From positions 310,001 through 374,000 of the forward strand of contig NZ_CP102197.1 in assembly GCF_024584435.1 (NCBI RefSeq): DNA of 64,000 nucleotides. The letters run 5' to 3'. The stretch comes from Schaalia odontolytica. GTDB lineage: Bacteria; Actinomycetota; Actinomycetes; Actinomycetales; Actinomycetaceae. A model generated the notes under the pieces. That model saw only the letters and a list, made by a program, of their open reading frames with translations, ran no database searches and had not been told where the DNA came from. Both the position numbers and the translations under genes were made by a program. Below are positions 17,502 to 26,496 of the stretch, in pieces. Each line of letters opens with the position of its first letter. Position 1 is the first letter of the stretch.

Positions 17502-17584
17502 CCATTCTGCCCGGCAACAAGCAGCCGGGACTACTCAGAACAACCCTCTCACAACAAACGGTCCGAAAAACCCAGACCCCTCCA

Positions 17585-18120
17585 GGGCTCGCAGACAGGA
17601 ACGATCGGGGAACCTGGAATCCCACAACAGAAAAGATAACGGCCTCAACGCACCTACACAAAAGCCGGGACTTGACGGGCTAATCAAGTGGCGATGTCAC
17701 GCGGGGCGCTATACCCGTTGTGTGGTGCTACACCGGTTATGTGGCGCTACACCCGATCAGAACGGGTGCAATGCCCACGGATCGGGTGTACCGGGCTCGC
17801 AGACAGGAACGATTGCGGAACCTGGAATCCCGCAATACGAAAGAAAGGGGCATCAACACCCCCCCACCCATAACCCGGGACTTGGCAGGCTAGTCAAGCG
17901 GCGACGTCACGCGGGGCACTGCACCCGTTGTGTGGCTCTACACCCGTTACGTGGAGCTACACCCGTTACGTGGAGCTACACCCGATCAGAACGGGTGCAA
18001 TGCCCACGGATCGGGTGTACCGGGCTCGCAGACAGGAACGATTGCGGAACCTGGAATCCCGCAATACGAAAGAAAGCGGGCTCAACAACCCCTCATACAT
18101 AACCCGGGACTTGGCAATCC
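17585..18120 (+). repeat. 0.21-0.23 kb repeat array, right part
   Basis: Continuation of the array split by the transposon. Units start with CTCGCAGACAGGAACGA at 17588, 17796 and 18025 (spacing 208 and 229 bp); joining across the transposon gives 228 bp from the unit at 9489. The last unit is cut after about 95 bp. Each repeat holds a 10-bp inverted repeat, ACACCCGATC / GATCGGGTGT (17749-17758 and 17780-17789), able to form a hairpin. Open frames through it are repetitive and have no ribosome site, so it is probably non-coding. Confidence 0.87.
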
Positions 18121-18495
18121 GTCGGGTTTGAGCACGCATGGATAGGTTAATGATTCCAGTAGTCGGACCCAGCTGCGCAGGCGTGGGCGCATGGGAGAGG
18201 GGAGCGGTCGCTGAGTGGCCTCCTCAGTGGGTGGTTACTTCGCACGCTCGCACGCATGTCCGTGTGGTCGCTCGCCTGACGTGAGTAGATGTCGCGGAAT
18301 TTCAATGTTCTGTGGCTATGTCTCATACGTGCCGAATGGACATCATGTGTGACTGTGGGTGCTGTGCGCGATGGGTGTCCAGGTCCACACCGAGTGTGAT
18401 GTGGGTCATATTTGCTGAATGAGCTTGACGGGATAGGTGGTTCGGTGGTTTATTAGTCATGTAAGGAACCACTGAACATGAATAGGGAGGTATCC
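18121..18495. other. 375-bp gene-free stretch upstream of the GntR operon
   Basis: No gene is apparent. It holds one stray GGATAGGTT motif (18140-18148), also clustered upstream of glyS, and the promoter region of the GntR operon at its right end. Nothing else stands out. Confidence 0.6.
18425..18472 (+). promoter_or_regulatory. GntR-operon promoter with inverted repeat
   Basis: TTGACG (18425-18430) followed by an AT-rich TTTATT/TATTAG segment (18449-18456) is the likely promoter. GTGGTTC (18437-18443) and its complement GAACCAC (18466-18472) flank the -10, placed for autorepression by the YtrA-type regulator encoded just downstream. Confidence 0.5.
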
Positions 18496-18885
18496 ATGCC
18501 CCCGACCTTCGTCTCGGGGATCCCGATCTACGTCCAGATCGCCGACAGCATCCGCGCCCAGATCCTGCGCGGCGCACTGTGCGACGGGGACCAGCTCACG
18601 TCCACCACCGAATACTCCGCCATGTACCGCATCAACCCCGCCACCGTCGGCAAGGCGTTCGCCATCCTCGTCGACGAGGGGCTCGTTGAGAAACGACGCG
18701 GGATTGGCATGTTCGTCGCCGAGGGGGCCCACGCTTCCCTCGTCGAGGCGGGCCTGAAAACCTACGTCGACGACACCCTCTACCCGGCCGTCGAGGCGGG
18801 ACTCGCGCTCGGCCTCGACATCGGCTCCATCGCGGACCATGTTCGCGCGTACACGGCTAAGACTCGCACCAAGGAAGACTCATGA
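18496..18885 (+). CDS. GntR-family (YtrA subfamily) transcriptional regulator
   Basis: A 129-residue regulator with an N-terminal winged helix (IPIYVQIADSIRAQILRGAL ... INPATVGKAFAILVDEGLVEKRRGIGMFV) and only a short C-terminal helical region, the YtrA layout. Such proteins repress adjacent ABC exporters. The ATG at 18496 has GGGAGG 5 nt upstream; an upstream in-frame ATG lacks one. The stop overlaps the ABC gene in ATGA. Confidence 0.87.
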   Translation: MPPTFVSGIPIYVQIADSIRAQILRGALCDGDQLTSTTEYSAMYRINPATVGKAFAILVDEGLVEKRRGIGMFVAEGAHASLVEAGLKTYVDDTLYPAVEAGLALGLDIGSIADHVRAYTAKTRTKEDS

Positions 18886-19778
18886 TCACCTTCAACGCCA
18901 TCAACCACGCCTATCCGGGGGAGGCGGAACAGGCCCTCACCGACCTCTCCCTCGAGTTCGGTGACTCCACCGTCACCGCGCTTGTAGGCCCCAACGGATC
19001 GGGAAAGACAACCCTCATGCAGATCCTTTCCGGCCTGCTTCCACCCACCTCGGGAGGCGTGTCCATCAATGGAACGGGCATGCGCCCCAACGACCTGCTC
19101 GGCTACTCGGTCATGGCCTCCTCCGACAGGGACTTCGACAACTCCTCTGCTGGGGCGCTAGTCGCATACGCCTCCCTGCGCCCAACCTGGGATCAGAAGC
19201 TCTTCGACCACTACGCCCAGCGTTTCGGATTCCAGATGAAGCGTCGCAAGAAGCTGCGCAAGGTCTCCTCCGGCCAGGCCGCCATCCTCACGGGCGCCGT
19301 CGCGCTGGCCTCCGGAGCTCCCATCACCGTCCTCGACGAGATTCAGGCACCCCTGGACGTGCCCACCCGCTATGCCTTCTACGAGGAGCTGCTCACCCTG
19401 GCCGCCGACGCCATGGAGGGACGTCGCCCCCGGCGCACATTCCTCATCTCCTCGCACATGGTCTCCGAGCTTGAGAATGTCGCCGAAGACGTCGTCGCTC
19501 TGAAGAACGGGCGCCTCCTGGCCCACGAGAGCGTCGAGACGTTCACCTCCCGCATCTGCGCCATCGCCGGAAACGCAACCGACGTCGAACGCTTCCTGAT
19601 CGACCACCCCGGCCTCGGCGTCATCACCTCCCGAACGCTCGGATCCGCCCGAGAGATCGTCGTAGACCTGCGTGGACGCGGCATCACCGACCGCGAGATC
19701 GCATCCCACTCCCTCACACTCTCGCCCTGCTCCTTCCAGGACGCCTTCGCCTACCTCATCCAGGAGAAAGACCAATGA
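18882..19778 (+). CDS. ABC transporter ATP-binding protein with atypical Walker B
   Basis: A 298-residue ATPase with Walker A GPNGSGKTT. The signature is VSSGQ rather than LSGGQ, and Walker B reads TVLDEIQAPLD where DEP is usual; the catalytic Glu is kept but the Pro is replaced. The switch histidine is in LISSHMVSELE. The C-terminal 70 residues form an accessory region. It overlaps both the regulator and the membrane gene by 4 bp. YtrA-controlled ABC pairs usually export or sense envelope-active compounds; substrate unknown. Confidence 0.85.
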   Translation: MITFNAINHAYPGEAEQALTDLSLEFGDSTVTALVGPNGSGKTTLMQILSGLLPPTSGGVSINGTGMRPNDLLGYSVMASSDRDFDNSSAGALVAYASLRPTWDQKLFDHYAQRFGFQMKRRKKLRKVSSGQAAILTGAVALASGAPITVLDEIQAPLDVPTRYAFYEELLTLAADAMEGRRPRRTFLISSHMVSELENVAEDVVALKNGRLLAHESVETFTSRICAIAGNATDVERFLIDHPGLGVITSRTLGSAREIVVDLRGRGITDREIASHSLTLSPCSFQDAFAYLIQEKDQ

Positions 19779-20497
19779 GCACTGCAAACCCCGACCTCAT
19801 CACATCATCCCCCTCGCCACTGCGCGTCGGCCTCGTCGGCTGGCGATTCACGGTCGTGCTCTACCTGCTGATCGTGAGCTTCCAGTTCCTCGTGAACTTC
19901 CTGGTCAACGGCATCGTCTACCTCTCGGTCTCCGACGTCACCGAACAAGTGGAACAGGCCGCTACGAACTCCGCTTTTGTCACGGGCGTCTTCCTCTTCG
20001 TCTGCGGGGTCCTCAGCGCCACCGTCAACATGCGAGCCTCCGCCCTCAGCGGCGGGTCGCGCCCCGTGCTCACCGCGGCGAGCTACGTGCACTCCATTGT
20101 CATCATTGGCCTGGGATCCCTTATCTGGTGGCTTCTTATCGCCATCCATCCCCTCCTCTTCGTCATGGGACGTGAGTCCTTCCCTCTCGGCGTCGACTCG
20201 TGGATCTTCGTCCTTGTCGCCTGGGTGGCGTGTGACGGAGCTGGGCGCTTCATCGGCGGGCTCTCCCGCTGCATCGGGTCGACCTGGAAGCGGGCCTTCG
20301 TGCTCATGGTCGCGATCCCGCTGGGCATCTGTGCCATCGGCGCGCCGGTCACGTGGCTGGTCCTCACCCTCGTCCACAAGTCCGGCTACCTTCCCCCCAT
20401 GCACCCGGCCTTCTGGCTGCTCGGCCTCATCCCGCTGACCGTCGTCGCCGCCGGATGGCCCCTGACGGCGGCAGGCCACATACGCCGCGTCGGCTGA
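19775..20497 (+). CDS. ABC transporter membrane subunit
   Basis: A 240-residue hydrophobic protein with about six helices (e.g. FTVVLYLLIVSFQFLVNFLV, IVIIGLGSLIWWLLIAIHPLLFVM, WLLGLIPLTVVAAGWPL). No catalytic motif is visible. Its start overlaps the ATPase gene in ATGA, so it is almost certainly the permease partner. Last gene of the three-gene operon. Confidence 0.75.
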   Translation: MSTANPDLITSSPSPLRVGLVGWRFTVVLYLLIVSFQFLVNFLVNGIVYLSVSDVTEQVEQAATNSAFVTGVFLFVCGVLSATVNMRASALSGGSRPVLTAASYVHSIVIIGLGSLIWWLLIAIHPLLFVMGRESFPLGVDSWIFVLVAWVACDGAGRFIGGLSRCIGSTWKRAFVLMVAIPLGICAIGAPVTWLVLTLVHKSGYLPPMHPAFWLLGLIPLTVVAAGWPLTAAGHIRRVG

Positions 20498-20538
20498 CAC
20501 CGAGCTAACCCGCTGACAACCGATCCCAAGCGCTGCTT

Positions 20539-20584
20539 CCCCGGCCTCGTCCCCTCATACGGAAGGGACGAGGCCGGGGCTGTT
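20539..20584 (+). terminator. intrinsic terminator after the GntR-ABC operon
   Basis: A 15-bp perfect stem, CCCCGGCCTCGTCCC (20539-20553) with its complement (20565-20579), then CTGTTTC. The stem sequence nearly equals that of the terminator after malG. Confidence 0.85.
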
Positions 20585-20860
20585 TCATGGGTGATCAAAA
20601 GGCGCGTGCGGTGGCGGTGTGACTGTGAGGGGCGCCGGTGTCGAACAGCCGATGTTGAAGGCGGTTCTCACCATCGACGAGAATGGTGCATCGCGTTGCT
20701 GGGGTGCTGACGCTTTGGCTTTGTTGCTCGGGAAAGTCGATGTTTGAGGCGGTTGTCTGTACCTCGGGGATGCGGCTACGTCATCGTGCCCTGTGCGTGG
20801 CCGCCCCGTCATCCGCCGTCGCCATGCGGGGATGCCTGGCGGGGCCCGCTCACGCGCATG
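20585..20860. other. gene-free stretch between terminator and motif cluster
   Basis: No gene could be supported. It contains an imperfect direct repeat, ATGTTGAAGGCGGTTCTC near 20651 and ATGTTTGAGGCGGTTGTC near 20739. A 141-codon frame on the minus strand crosses it but has no ribosome site and runs through the repeats. Confidence 0.55.
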
Positions 20861-20861
20861 C

Positions 20862-21019
20862 GGATAGGTTTGCGTGATGCCGTCGAAAACACCCGGGCTG
20901 GGCGGCCTGCTCACGCGCATGCGGATAGGTTGCGACGATGTGGATAGGCTATTGACATCCGGATAGGTTAATAACCTATCCGGATGTGCATAACCTATCC
21001 GTATGTTCATAACCTATCC
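20862..21019. repeat. cluster of GGATAGGTT motifs with a 33-bp perfect palindrome
   Basis: GGATAGGTT occurs at 20862, 20923 and 20961, with a GGATAGGCT variant at 20942. The complement AACCTATCC occurs at 20973, 20992 and 21011. Copies at 20961 and 20973 form the palindrome 20955-20987 with 16-bp perfect arms around one A. The first two copies share a longer context, CTCACGCGCATGC. TTGACA (20952-20957) abuts the palindrome. The arrangement upstream of glyS suggests multiple operator sites for one dimeric protein; the protein is unknown. Confidence 0.75.
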
Positions 21020-21191
21020 GCGAGCGCGCCGGGCGAAGAGCGTCGCAGGGCCCAGCCAGAACTCCAAGCGCGACCCTGTGGTGGGATCCATGAGGGCGCA
21101 GTGGCCCGGAATCACCCGACACAGTAGTTATCGGCTAGTATCGGTTGGGACACGACAGCCAGTCGTGCCTGACATATTCAAGGAGTTACAA

Positions 21192-22580
21192 GTGGCTAAG
21201 GGACCCTCCCGCCTCGACAACGTCATCAGCCTGGCCAAGCGCCGCGGCTTCGTCTTTCCCTGTGGTGAAATCTACGGCGGCACCCGCTCCGCGTGGGACT
21301 ACGGGCCGCTGGGCGTGGAGCTGAAGGAAAACATCAAGCGCGCCTGGTGGAACGCCATGGTCCGCCGCCGCGCCGACGTCGTTGGCCTGGACTCCTCCGT
21401 CATCCTTCCGCGCGAGGTGTGGGTAGCCTCTGGCCACGTCAAGGCCTTCACCGACCCCCTCATCGAGTGCCTCAACTGCCACAAGCGCGCCCGTCAGGAC
21501 CAGCTCATCGAAGAACTCGCCGAAAAGAAGGGTGTCGAGGAATCCACCCTGTCCAACGACGACATCGCCTGCCCCAACTGTGGCGTGCGCGGCCAGTGGA
21601 CCGAGCCCCGTGCCTTCTCCGGCCTGCTCAAGACCTACCTGGGGCCCGTTGACGACGAAGCCGGCCTGCACTACCTGCGCCCCGAAACCGCGCAGGGCAT
21701 CTTCGTCAACTACGCCAACGTCATGAACGCCGCGCGTAAGAAGCCGCCGTTTGGCATCGGCCAGATCGGCAAGTCCTTCCGCAACGAGATCACTCCCGGC
21801 AACTTCATCTTCCGCACCCGCGAGTTCGAGCAGATGGAACTCGAGTTCTTCTGCGAGCCCGGCACCGACGAGGAATGGCACCAGTACTGGATCGACTACC
21901 GCAAGGCCTGGTACGTTGATCTGGGCATCGACGCGGAGAACCTGCGCGAGTACGAGCATCCGCAGGAGAAGCTCTCGCACTACTCCAAGCGCACCGTCGA
22001 CCTGGAATACCGCTTCGGTTTCCAGGGAAGCGAGTGGGGCGAGCTCGAAGGCATCGCCAACCGCACCGACTACGACCTGAGCGTCCACTCGGAGGCCTCC
22101 GGCGCCAAGCTCGACTACTTCGACCCGAACACGAAGGAACGCTGGACCCCCTACGTCATCGAGCCCTCGGCGGGCCTGACCCGTTCCCTCATGGCCTTCC
22201 TCATCGAGGCCTACCACGAGGACGAGGCCCCCAACGCCAAGGGCGGCGTCGACAAGCGCGTCGTGCTCAAGCTGGATCCGCGCCTGGCTCCCGTCAAGGC
22301 CGCCGTCCTGCCGCTGTCGCGCAAGCCCGAGCTCACCGGCCCCGCCCAAGAGTTGGCCGACGAGCTGCGCGGCATCTGGAACGTCGATTATGACGACGCA
22401 GGTGCCGTGGGACGGCGCTACCGTCGCCAGGACGAGATCGGCACGCCCCTGTGCATCACCTACGACTTCGACTCGATCGAGGACCACGCCGTGACCATCC
22501 GTGATCGTGACACGATGGAGCAGGTGCGCATCCCCCTCGACAAGGTCAAGTCGTACCTGATCGAACGCCTTGGCTGCTGA
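21192..22580 (+). CDS. glyS: glycine--tRNA ligase
   Basis: A 462-residue single-chain class II glycyl-tRNA synthetase, the alpha2 type used by actinobacteria. Motif 2 ([25 protein letters not shown]) and motif 3 ([18 protein letters not shown]) are intact. It also has a zinc-ribbon-like CLNCHKRA ... CPNCGVRG insertion and a C-terminal anticodon-binding domain from about residue 360. It charges tRNA-Gly. The GTG at 21192 is preceded by AAGGAG with 6 nt spacing; earlier in-frame starts lack one. The stop lies inside the dusB start region. Confidence 0.94.
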   Translation: MAKGPSRLDNVISLAKRRGFVFPCGEIYGGTRSAWDYGPLGVELKENIKRAWWNAMVRRRADVVGLDSSVILPREVWVASGHVKAFTDPLIECLNCHKRARQDQLIEELAEKKGVEESTLSNDDIACPNCGVRGQWTEPRAFSGLLKTYLGPVDDEAGLHYLRPETAQGIFVNYANVMNAARKKPPFGIGQIGKSFRNEITPGNFIFRTREFEQMELEFFCEPGTDEEWHQYWIDYRKAWYVDLGIDAENLREYEHPQEKLSHYSKRTVDLEYRFGFQGSEWGELEGIANRTDYDLSVHSEASGAKLDYFDPNTKERWTPYVIEPSAGLTRSLMAFLIEAYHEDEAPNAKGGVDKRVVLKLDPRLAPVKAAVLPLSRKPELTGPAQELADELRGIWNVDYDDAGAVGRRYRRQDEIGTPLCITYDFDSIEDHAVTIRDRDTMEQVRIPLDKVKSYLIERLGC

Positions 22581-23898
22581 CTCGCTCGCATCCAACACAG
22601 GCGCAGCCGCCCCGCTTCGCGTGGGGCCGCTGCGCCTGTGGACACCCCTGGTCCTGGCCCCCATGGCCGGGGTGACGGACGTGCCCTTCCGACGCCTGTG
22701 CCGCATCATGGGCGAGACCGGGCTGCCCGACAACCTGCGTCCCACCGGCATCCCCTCCTGGGCCGCCGATTCCGGGCAGGCGGCCACGGCCTCGTCCCCG
22801 GGCACCCCCGGTGAGGCGTCGAACGAGCCGCGCCACGTCGCCATCCCGCGAGTGGACGCGCCCGCCGGCCTGTACGTCACCGAGATGGTGACCAGCCGCG
22901 CCCTCGTCGAGGAAAACGAACGCACCCTGGAGATGGTGCGCCCCGACCCCTCCGAGCGCGTGCGATCCCTGCAGCTGTACGGCGTGGACCCCGCCGTCAT
23001 GGCGCGCGCCGCGACGATGCTGATCGAGCGCGACCTCACCGACCACGTGGACCTGAACTTTGGGTGCCCCGTGCCCAAGGTGACGAAGAAGGGTGGGGGA
23101 GCGGCGCTGCCGTGGAAACGAGATCTCTTCGTTGACCTTCTCGATTCCGTCGTTCGTGCCTGCCGCAAGGCGGGGGAGCGAGCCGGGCGTGAGATCCCCG
23201 TGACCGTCAAGATCCGCATCGGCATCGACTCCTCCCACGAGACCGCCACCGACGCGGCCCTTTCCGCCCAACGGCTGGGGGCCGCCGCGCTCACGCTGCA
23301 CGCGCGCACCCAGACCCAGCACTACGCGGGCAAGGCCCAGTGGGAGCACATCGCGCGACTGAAGGAACTCCTCGACATTCCCGTCTTCGGCAACGGCGAC
23401 GTCTTCGAAGGGGTGGATGCCCTGGACATGCTTGAGCGCACCGGGTGCGACGGTATCAGCGTCGGACGGGGAGCGCAGGGGCGGCCCTGGATTTTCCGCG
23501 ACATCGTGGCCGCCTACCACGGCGCACCCATCCCGGCAGGCCCCACCCTGGCCGAGGTGATCGCCGTGATCGAGCGCCACGCCGCGTGGTGCGTCGTCGA
23601 CCAGGGGCAGGAGGAGCGTGCCCTGCGAGAGATGCGCAAGCACATCGGCTGGTACCTGAGGGGATTCGCCGTCGGCGGAGCCCAGCGTCACGCCCTCTCC
23701 ATGGTCTCCACCCTGCAGGAACTGCACGAGAGACTCGGCGAACTGGACGCCGACCAGCCCTTCCCGCCCGCCGCGCGAGGCCCACGCGGACGGGCCGGCG
23801 GCGAGAAAACCCCCCACCTGCCCGACGGCTGGCTGGACCACCCCCACCTGACCGAGGCCGAGCGGGCGCGCTTGCACCTGGCGGAAATCGGATACTAG
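22570..23898 (+). CDS. dusB: tRNA-dihydrouridine synthase with internal insertion
   Basis: A 442-residue FMN-dependent Dus enzyme, reducing uridines in the tRNA D-loop. [17 protein letters not shown] opens the barrel. [19 protein letters not shown] holds the catalytic Cys, and [15 protein letters not shown] with [14 protein letters not shown] binds FMN phosphate. Residues about 50-98 are an Ala/Pro/Ser-rich insertion between CRIMG and GLYVTEM, where typical DusB runs straight on. The TTG at 22570 overlaps glyS by 11 bp; the start is uncertain. Confidence 0.88.
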   Translation: MAADSLASNTGAAAPLRVGPLRLWTPLVLAPMAGVTDVPFRRLCRIMGETGLPDNLRPTGIPSWAADSGQAATASSPGTPGEASNEPRHVAIPRVDAPAGLYVTEMVTSRALVEENERTLEMVRPDPSERVRSLQLYGVDPAVMARAATMLIERDLTDHVDLNFGCPVPKVTKKGGGAALPWKRDLFVDLLDSVVRACRKAGERAGREIPVTVKIRIGIDSSHETATDAALSAQRLGAAALTLHARTQTQHYAGKAQWEHIARLKELLDIPVFGNGDVFEGVDALDMLERTGCDGISVGRGAQGRPWIFRDIVAAYHGAPIPAGPTLAEVIAVIERHAAWCVVDQGQEERALREMRKHIGWYLRGFAVGGAQRHALSMVSTLQELHERLGELDADQPFPPAARGPRGRAGGEKTPHLPDGWLDHPHLTEAERARLHLAEIGY

Positions 23899-23910
23899 AG
23901 CGAAGGAACC

Positions 23911-24753
23911 ATGCCGCAACCAGAAACGCCTGCCCCCGAGCCTGCGCCCAGAGTCATCACCCTTGGCAGAGCCGGGAAGAAGACGACACTCGGTGGCCGC
24001 ACCCGGGTGATCGTCCCCTTGACCGGCGACGCCGCCTCGCTGCGCTCCCAGGTGGCCGCGCTGGCATCCTCCCGCGCCGACATCGCCGAATGGCGGGCCG
24101 ACACCTTCCTGGCCTCCCTCGTCGGCTCACACTTCGTGGCCGCCGCAGACATCCAATCCGAGCTCACGTCTGCGGCTCGCTACGTGACCGACGCGTCGCC
24201 CGTCCCGGTCCTGGCAACCATTCGCACCTTTGTCGAAGGGGGCCAAGCCTACCTCGACGACGAGGAGTATTGCGCGCTCGTGCGCTGCCTCGCTCCCCTC
24301 GTCGGGGCGGTCGACGTGGAGGTATCCCGGGACGGAGCCGCCTCGCTCATCGAGGATGCTCATGGGGCCGGTGCGCTCGCGGTTGCTTCCTTCCACGACT
24401 TCGAGGCCACGCCCTCGGACGAGGTTTTGGCCGAGGTCCTGGCGGCCATGAACCACGCGGGTGCGGACGTGCTGAAGTTCGCCTGCACGGCCACCAGCGC
24501 GACTGACGCCGCCCGCGTTCTGGCCGCGCAGGCCTGGGCGCGCGAGGCCTATGACCGGCCCATCATCGGCATCGCCATGGGGCCCGCGGGCGCGCCGACG
24601 CGCCTGGTGGGGTCCGCCCTCGGGTCGTCCGCGACCTTCGCGTGCCTGCCCGGCTGGGCGGGGAGTGCTCCCGGCCAGTTCACGGTGGAGCAGGCGCGCG
24701 CCGTCCTGGACGTGGTCGAGCGTGCAGGCCTGGGCGCCCGCGGCGCTGAGTGA
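23911..24753 (+). CDS. aroD: type I 3-dehydroquinate dehydratase
   Basis: A 280-residue class I AroD catalysing the third shikimate-pathway step by a Schiff base. Visible are IAEWRADTF (substrate Glu and Arg), VLATIRTFVEGG, VDVEVSR, the catalytic His in VASFHDFEATPS, the Schiff-base Lys in DVLKFACTA, and IGIAMGPAGAPTRLVG near the end. It follows dusB by 12 bp and is probably co-transcribed with it. Confidence 0.92.
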   Translation: MPQPETPAPEPAPRVITLGRAGKKTTLGGRTRVIVPLTGDAASLRSQVAALASSRADIAEWRADTFLASLVGSHFVAAADIQSELTSAARYVTDASPVPVLATIRTFVEGGQAYLDDEEYCALVRCLAPLVGAVDVEVSRDGAASLIEDAHGAGALAVASFHDFEATPSDEVLAEVLAAMNHAGADVLKFACTATSATDAARVLAAQAWAREAYDRPIIGIAMGPAGAPTRLVGSALGSSATFACLPGWAGSAPGQFTVEQARAVLDVVERAGLGARGAE

Positions 24754-24862
24754 GACACAGGGGCTGCGTCGGTGCCCGTTGTGTACGATGAGTCCGGTCC
24801 CGTCAACAGAACAATGAGAGCGTCTGCGCCGCGCACGCAATGAGGCGCTCGGAGGGGTGAGA

Positions 24863-26494
24863 ATGAACTGGTCCGACGTTCTTCAGTGGCGCTCTGAGCC
24901 GCTCGCCGAGTACGGGCGCGAGGCTGAGAAGCACTCGCGTGAGCTCCAGGAAGCGGCTGAAAGACTCGTCGCCCGGCTGAACTCCCTGACCGGGCGCGGC
25001 CAGACCGTCACGGCAGTGCGCCGAGCCCTCACGCAACGTATCTCGGTGATCGAGGAGCAGGTCAACTACCTGATCAGCGTCAGTGAAATCGCCAGCGCCG
25101 GAGTCGACGGCATCGACGACATTCGCGCCGACATCGCCGACATCCAGGAGACCCTCGCGTCGCAGCCGATCCACATCGATACCAGAGGCGTCGTCTCCCT
25201 CGTCTCCAGTTTGCTCGAGTCGGCTCGGGACCTCCCGACGCACTACCTGGAGATGGTGCGAAGCGTCGCGGAACGAGTGGCGAGGGTCCTCGCAAAGGCC
25301 ATCGCGCTGGAGGCGAAACTGGCCGGGATGATAGCGGCCCTCGGCCTGGGCGCGTACGACAATCACGTGAACTACTCCGCCTCGGGTCCCTCGCGTCCCT
25401 CGCTTCCCCCTGCGGGTGCGAGCGAGCAGGAGGTCGCCTCGTGGTGGGCGAACCAGAGCGACGCCAACAAGCAGTGGCTCATCGAGAACTATCCGGAGAA
25501 GATCGGCAACCTTAACGGCGTTGACGGCACGTCGAGGGACAAGGCGAATCGGATCGTCCTGGACCAGAAGCTCAAGGACCTGCCAGGACAGATCAGTCAG
25601 CTTGACGAGGAGATTGCCGGTGCGTCCTCCCCGTCCGTGCGTGAGGCCCTCCGGCAGAAGAAAGCAAAGCTCCAGCATGAGTTGGATGAGCTGGAGGTGG
25701 TCAAGACGACCCTCGATAGAACGTTCGTTGATCCTAAGACTGGGGGCAAAGGTGATGGTGTTCCCCGCCAGCTGCTGGGCCTCGATTCCTCCGAACGTAA
25801 CCTCAAGGCGATCGTCGCCCAGGGCAACGTGGACACGGCGGACCACGTGGGCGTGGTCGTGCCCGGATTGCATACGAACGTCGAGAAAACGTTGGATGCC
25901 TACGACAACCGAGCATCGGACATGATGACCAGTGCGAAGGAACAGGTCAAGTCGGGTGAAACCGTGGCGATGGTGTCGTACCTGGGGTACGACGCCCCGC
26001 AGAAAGAACTCGAGGCTGCGACCACCGTGTACGCGGACAAGGGAGCCGTCGGCCTCGCAGGCTTCCTCAACGGCATGGATGCCTCGCGCGAACACGGGGC
26101 GGGGGACGCGCACATGACCGTCTTTGGTCACTCGTACGGCTCCACGACCTCGGGTAAGGCCGCAGCTCTCGTGAACGAGGGGGTCGTGGACGACATCGTG
26201 CTGGCCGGGTCGCCGGGCGCGGGCGTACAGAAGACCTCCGACTATCACGTGCCCCAGGGACACGCGTGGGTGAGCGCGGCACCCTACGCGTACGACCTGG
26301 TTCAGGGCTTGGGGACCGATGTGAACTTCGGGAGGAACCCCGACACGATGCCCGGCTTTCACCACCTGTCGGGCGACGTGGGGCCGGCGCCGAAGACGTA
26401 CGATCCCGTCGGCCTGCATATGGCCTACTTTAATAAGGGTACTCAGGCCCAGCGTGAGATTGCCGGCGTGATTGCTGGCGTGGGGAGGAGTTAA
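24863..26494 (+). CDS. DUF1023 alpha/beta-hydrolase with coiled-coil N-terminus
   Basis: A 543-residue protein. The N-terminal half (about 1-290) is helical, with heptad-like stretches (LDEEIAGASSPSVREALRQKKAKLQHELDELE in part) and WWANQSDANKQWLIENYPEKIGNLNGV, a segment common in actinobacterial DUF1023 proteins. The C-terminal half is an alpha/beta-hydrolase with the nucleophile elbow VFGHSYGSTT, LAGSPGAG and a late His (VGLHMAY). No signal peptide is seen. The ATG at 24863 has GGAGG 7 nt upstream. A lipoprotein gene follows 2 bp later. Substrate unknown. Confidence 0.82.
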   Translation: MNWSDVLQWRSEPLAEYGREAEKHSRELQEAAERLVARLNSLTGRGQTVTAVRRALTQRISVIEEQVNYLISVSEIASAGVDGIDDIRADIADIQETLASQPIHIDTRGVVSLVSSLLESARDLPTHYLEMVRSVAERVARVLAKAIALEAKLAGMIAALGLGAYDNHVNYSASGPSRPSLPPAGASEQEVASWWANQSDANKQWLIENYPEKIGNLNGVDGTSRDKANRIVLDQKLKDLPGQISQLDEEIAGASSPSVREALRQKKAKLQHELDELEVVKTTLDRTFVDPKTGGKGDGVPRQLLGLDSSERNLKAIVAQGNVDTADHVGVVVPGLHTNVEKTLDAYDNRASDMMTSAKEQVKSGETVAMVSYLGYDAPQKELEAATTVYADKGAVGLAGFLNGMDASREHGAGDAHMTVFGHSYGSTTSGKAAALVNEGVVDDIVLAGSPGAGVQKTSDYHVPQGHAWVSAAPYAYDLVQGLGTDVNFGRNPDTMPGFHHLSGDVGPAPKTYDPVGLHMAYFNKGTQAQREIAGVIAGVGRS

Positions 26495-26496
26495 GC

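Larger units (their letters stand above)
9718..17584. mobile_element. 7,867-bp composite transposon bounded by two IS3-family copies
   Basis: Two identical, same-orientation IS copies (9718-10983 and 16319-17584) bound the segment. The outermost 4 bp on each side match (GGGC at 9714-9717 and 17585-17588), whereas the inner flanks (CACG after copy 1, ACCT before copy 2) match neither. IS407-group IS3 elements make 4-bp duplications, so the whole unit appears to have moved together. Joining 9717 to 17589 recreates ACCGGGCTCGCAGACAGG, exactly as in intact repeat units at 17791 and 18019. Cargo: a ClbS-like gene, an ISL3 element, a small membrane protein and a large DUF1906 protein. Confidence 0.87.
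16319..17584 (-). mobile_element. IS3-family (IS407-like) insertion sequence, copy 2
   Basis: 1,266 bp, identical to copy 1 at a constant offset of 6,601 bp as far as all translated frames show, with the same TG...CA ends. It forms the right border of the composite transposon; its outer flank GGGC (17585-17588) matches the outer flank of copy 1. Confidence 0.9.

Noticed and set aside
17410..18102. 230-codon plus-strand frame running from the IS into the repeat array
   Set aside because: It begins opposite orfA, crosses the transposon border and then translates the repeats. No ribosome site or homologous family.
20585..21010. 141-codon minus-strand frame upstream of glyS
   Set aside because: It starts inside the GGATAGGTT cluster, has no ribosome site and ends at the terminator of the previous operon. 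The product resembles nothing known.
21020..21191. T-box or other riboswitch before glyS
   Set aside because: I could not identify a specifier stem, the conserved T-box bulge sequence or a terminator/antiterminator pair.
21186..23309. 707-codon open frame on the minus strand
   Set aside because: It lies opposite glyS and dusB, whose motifs are unmistakable. Long antisense frames are expected in GC-rich DNA, and this one resembles no family and has no ribosome site.
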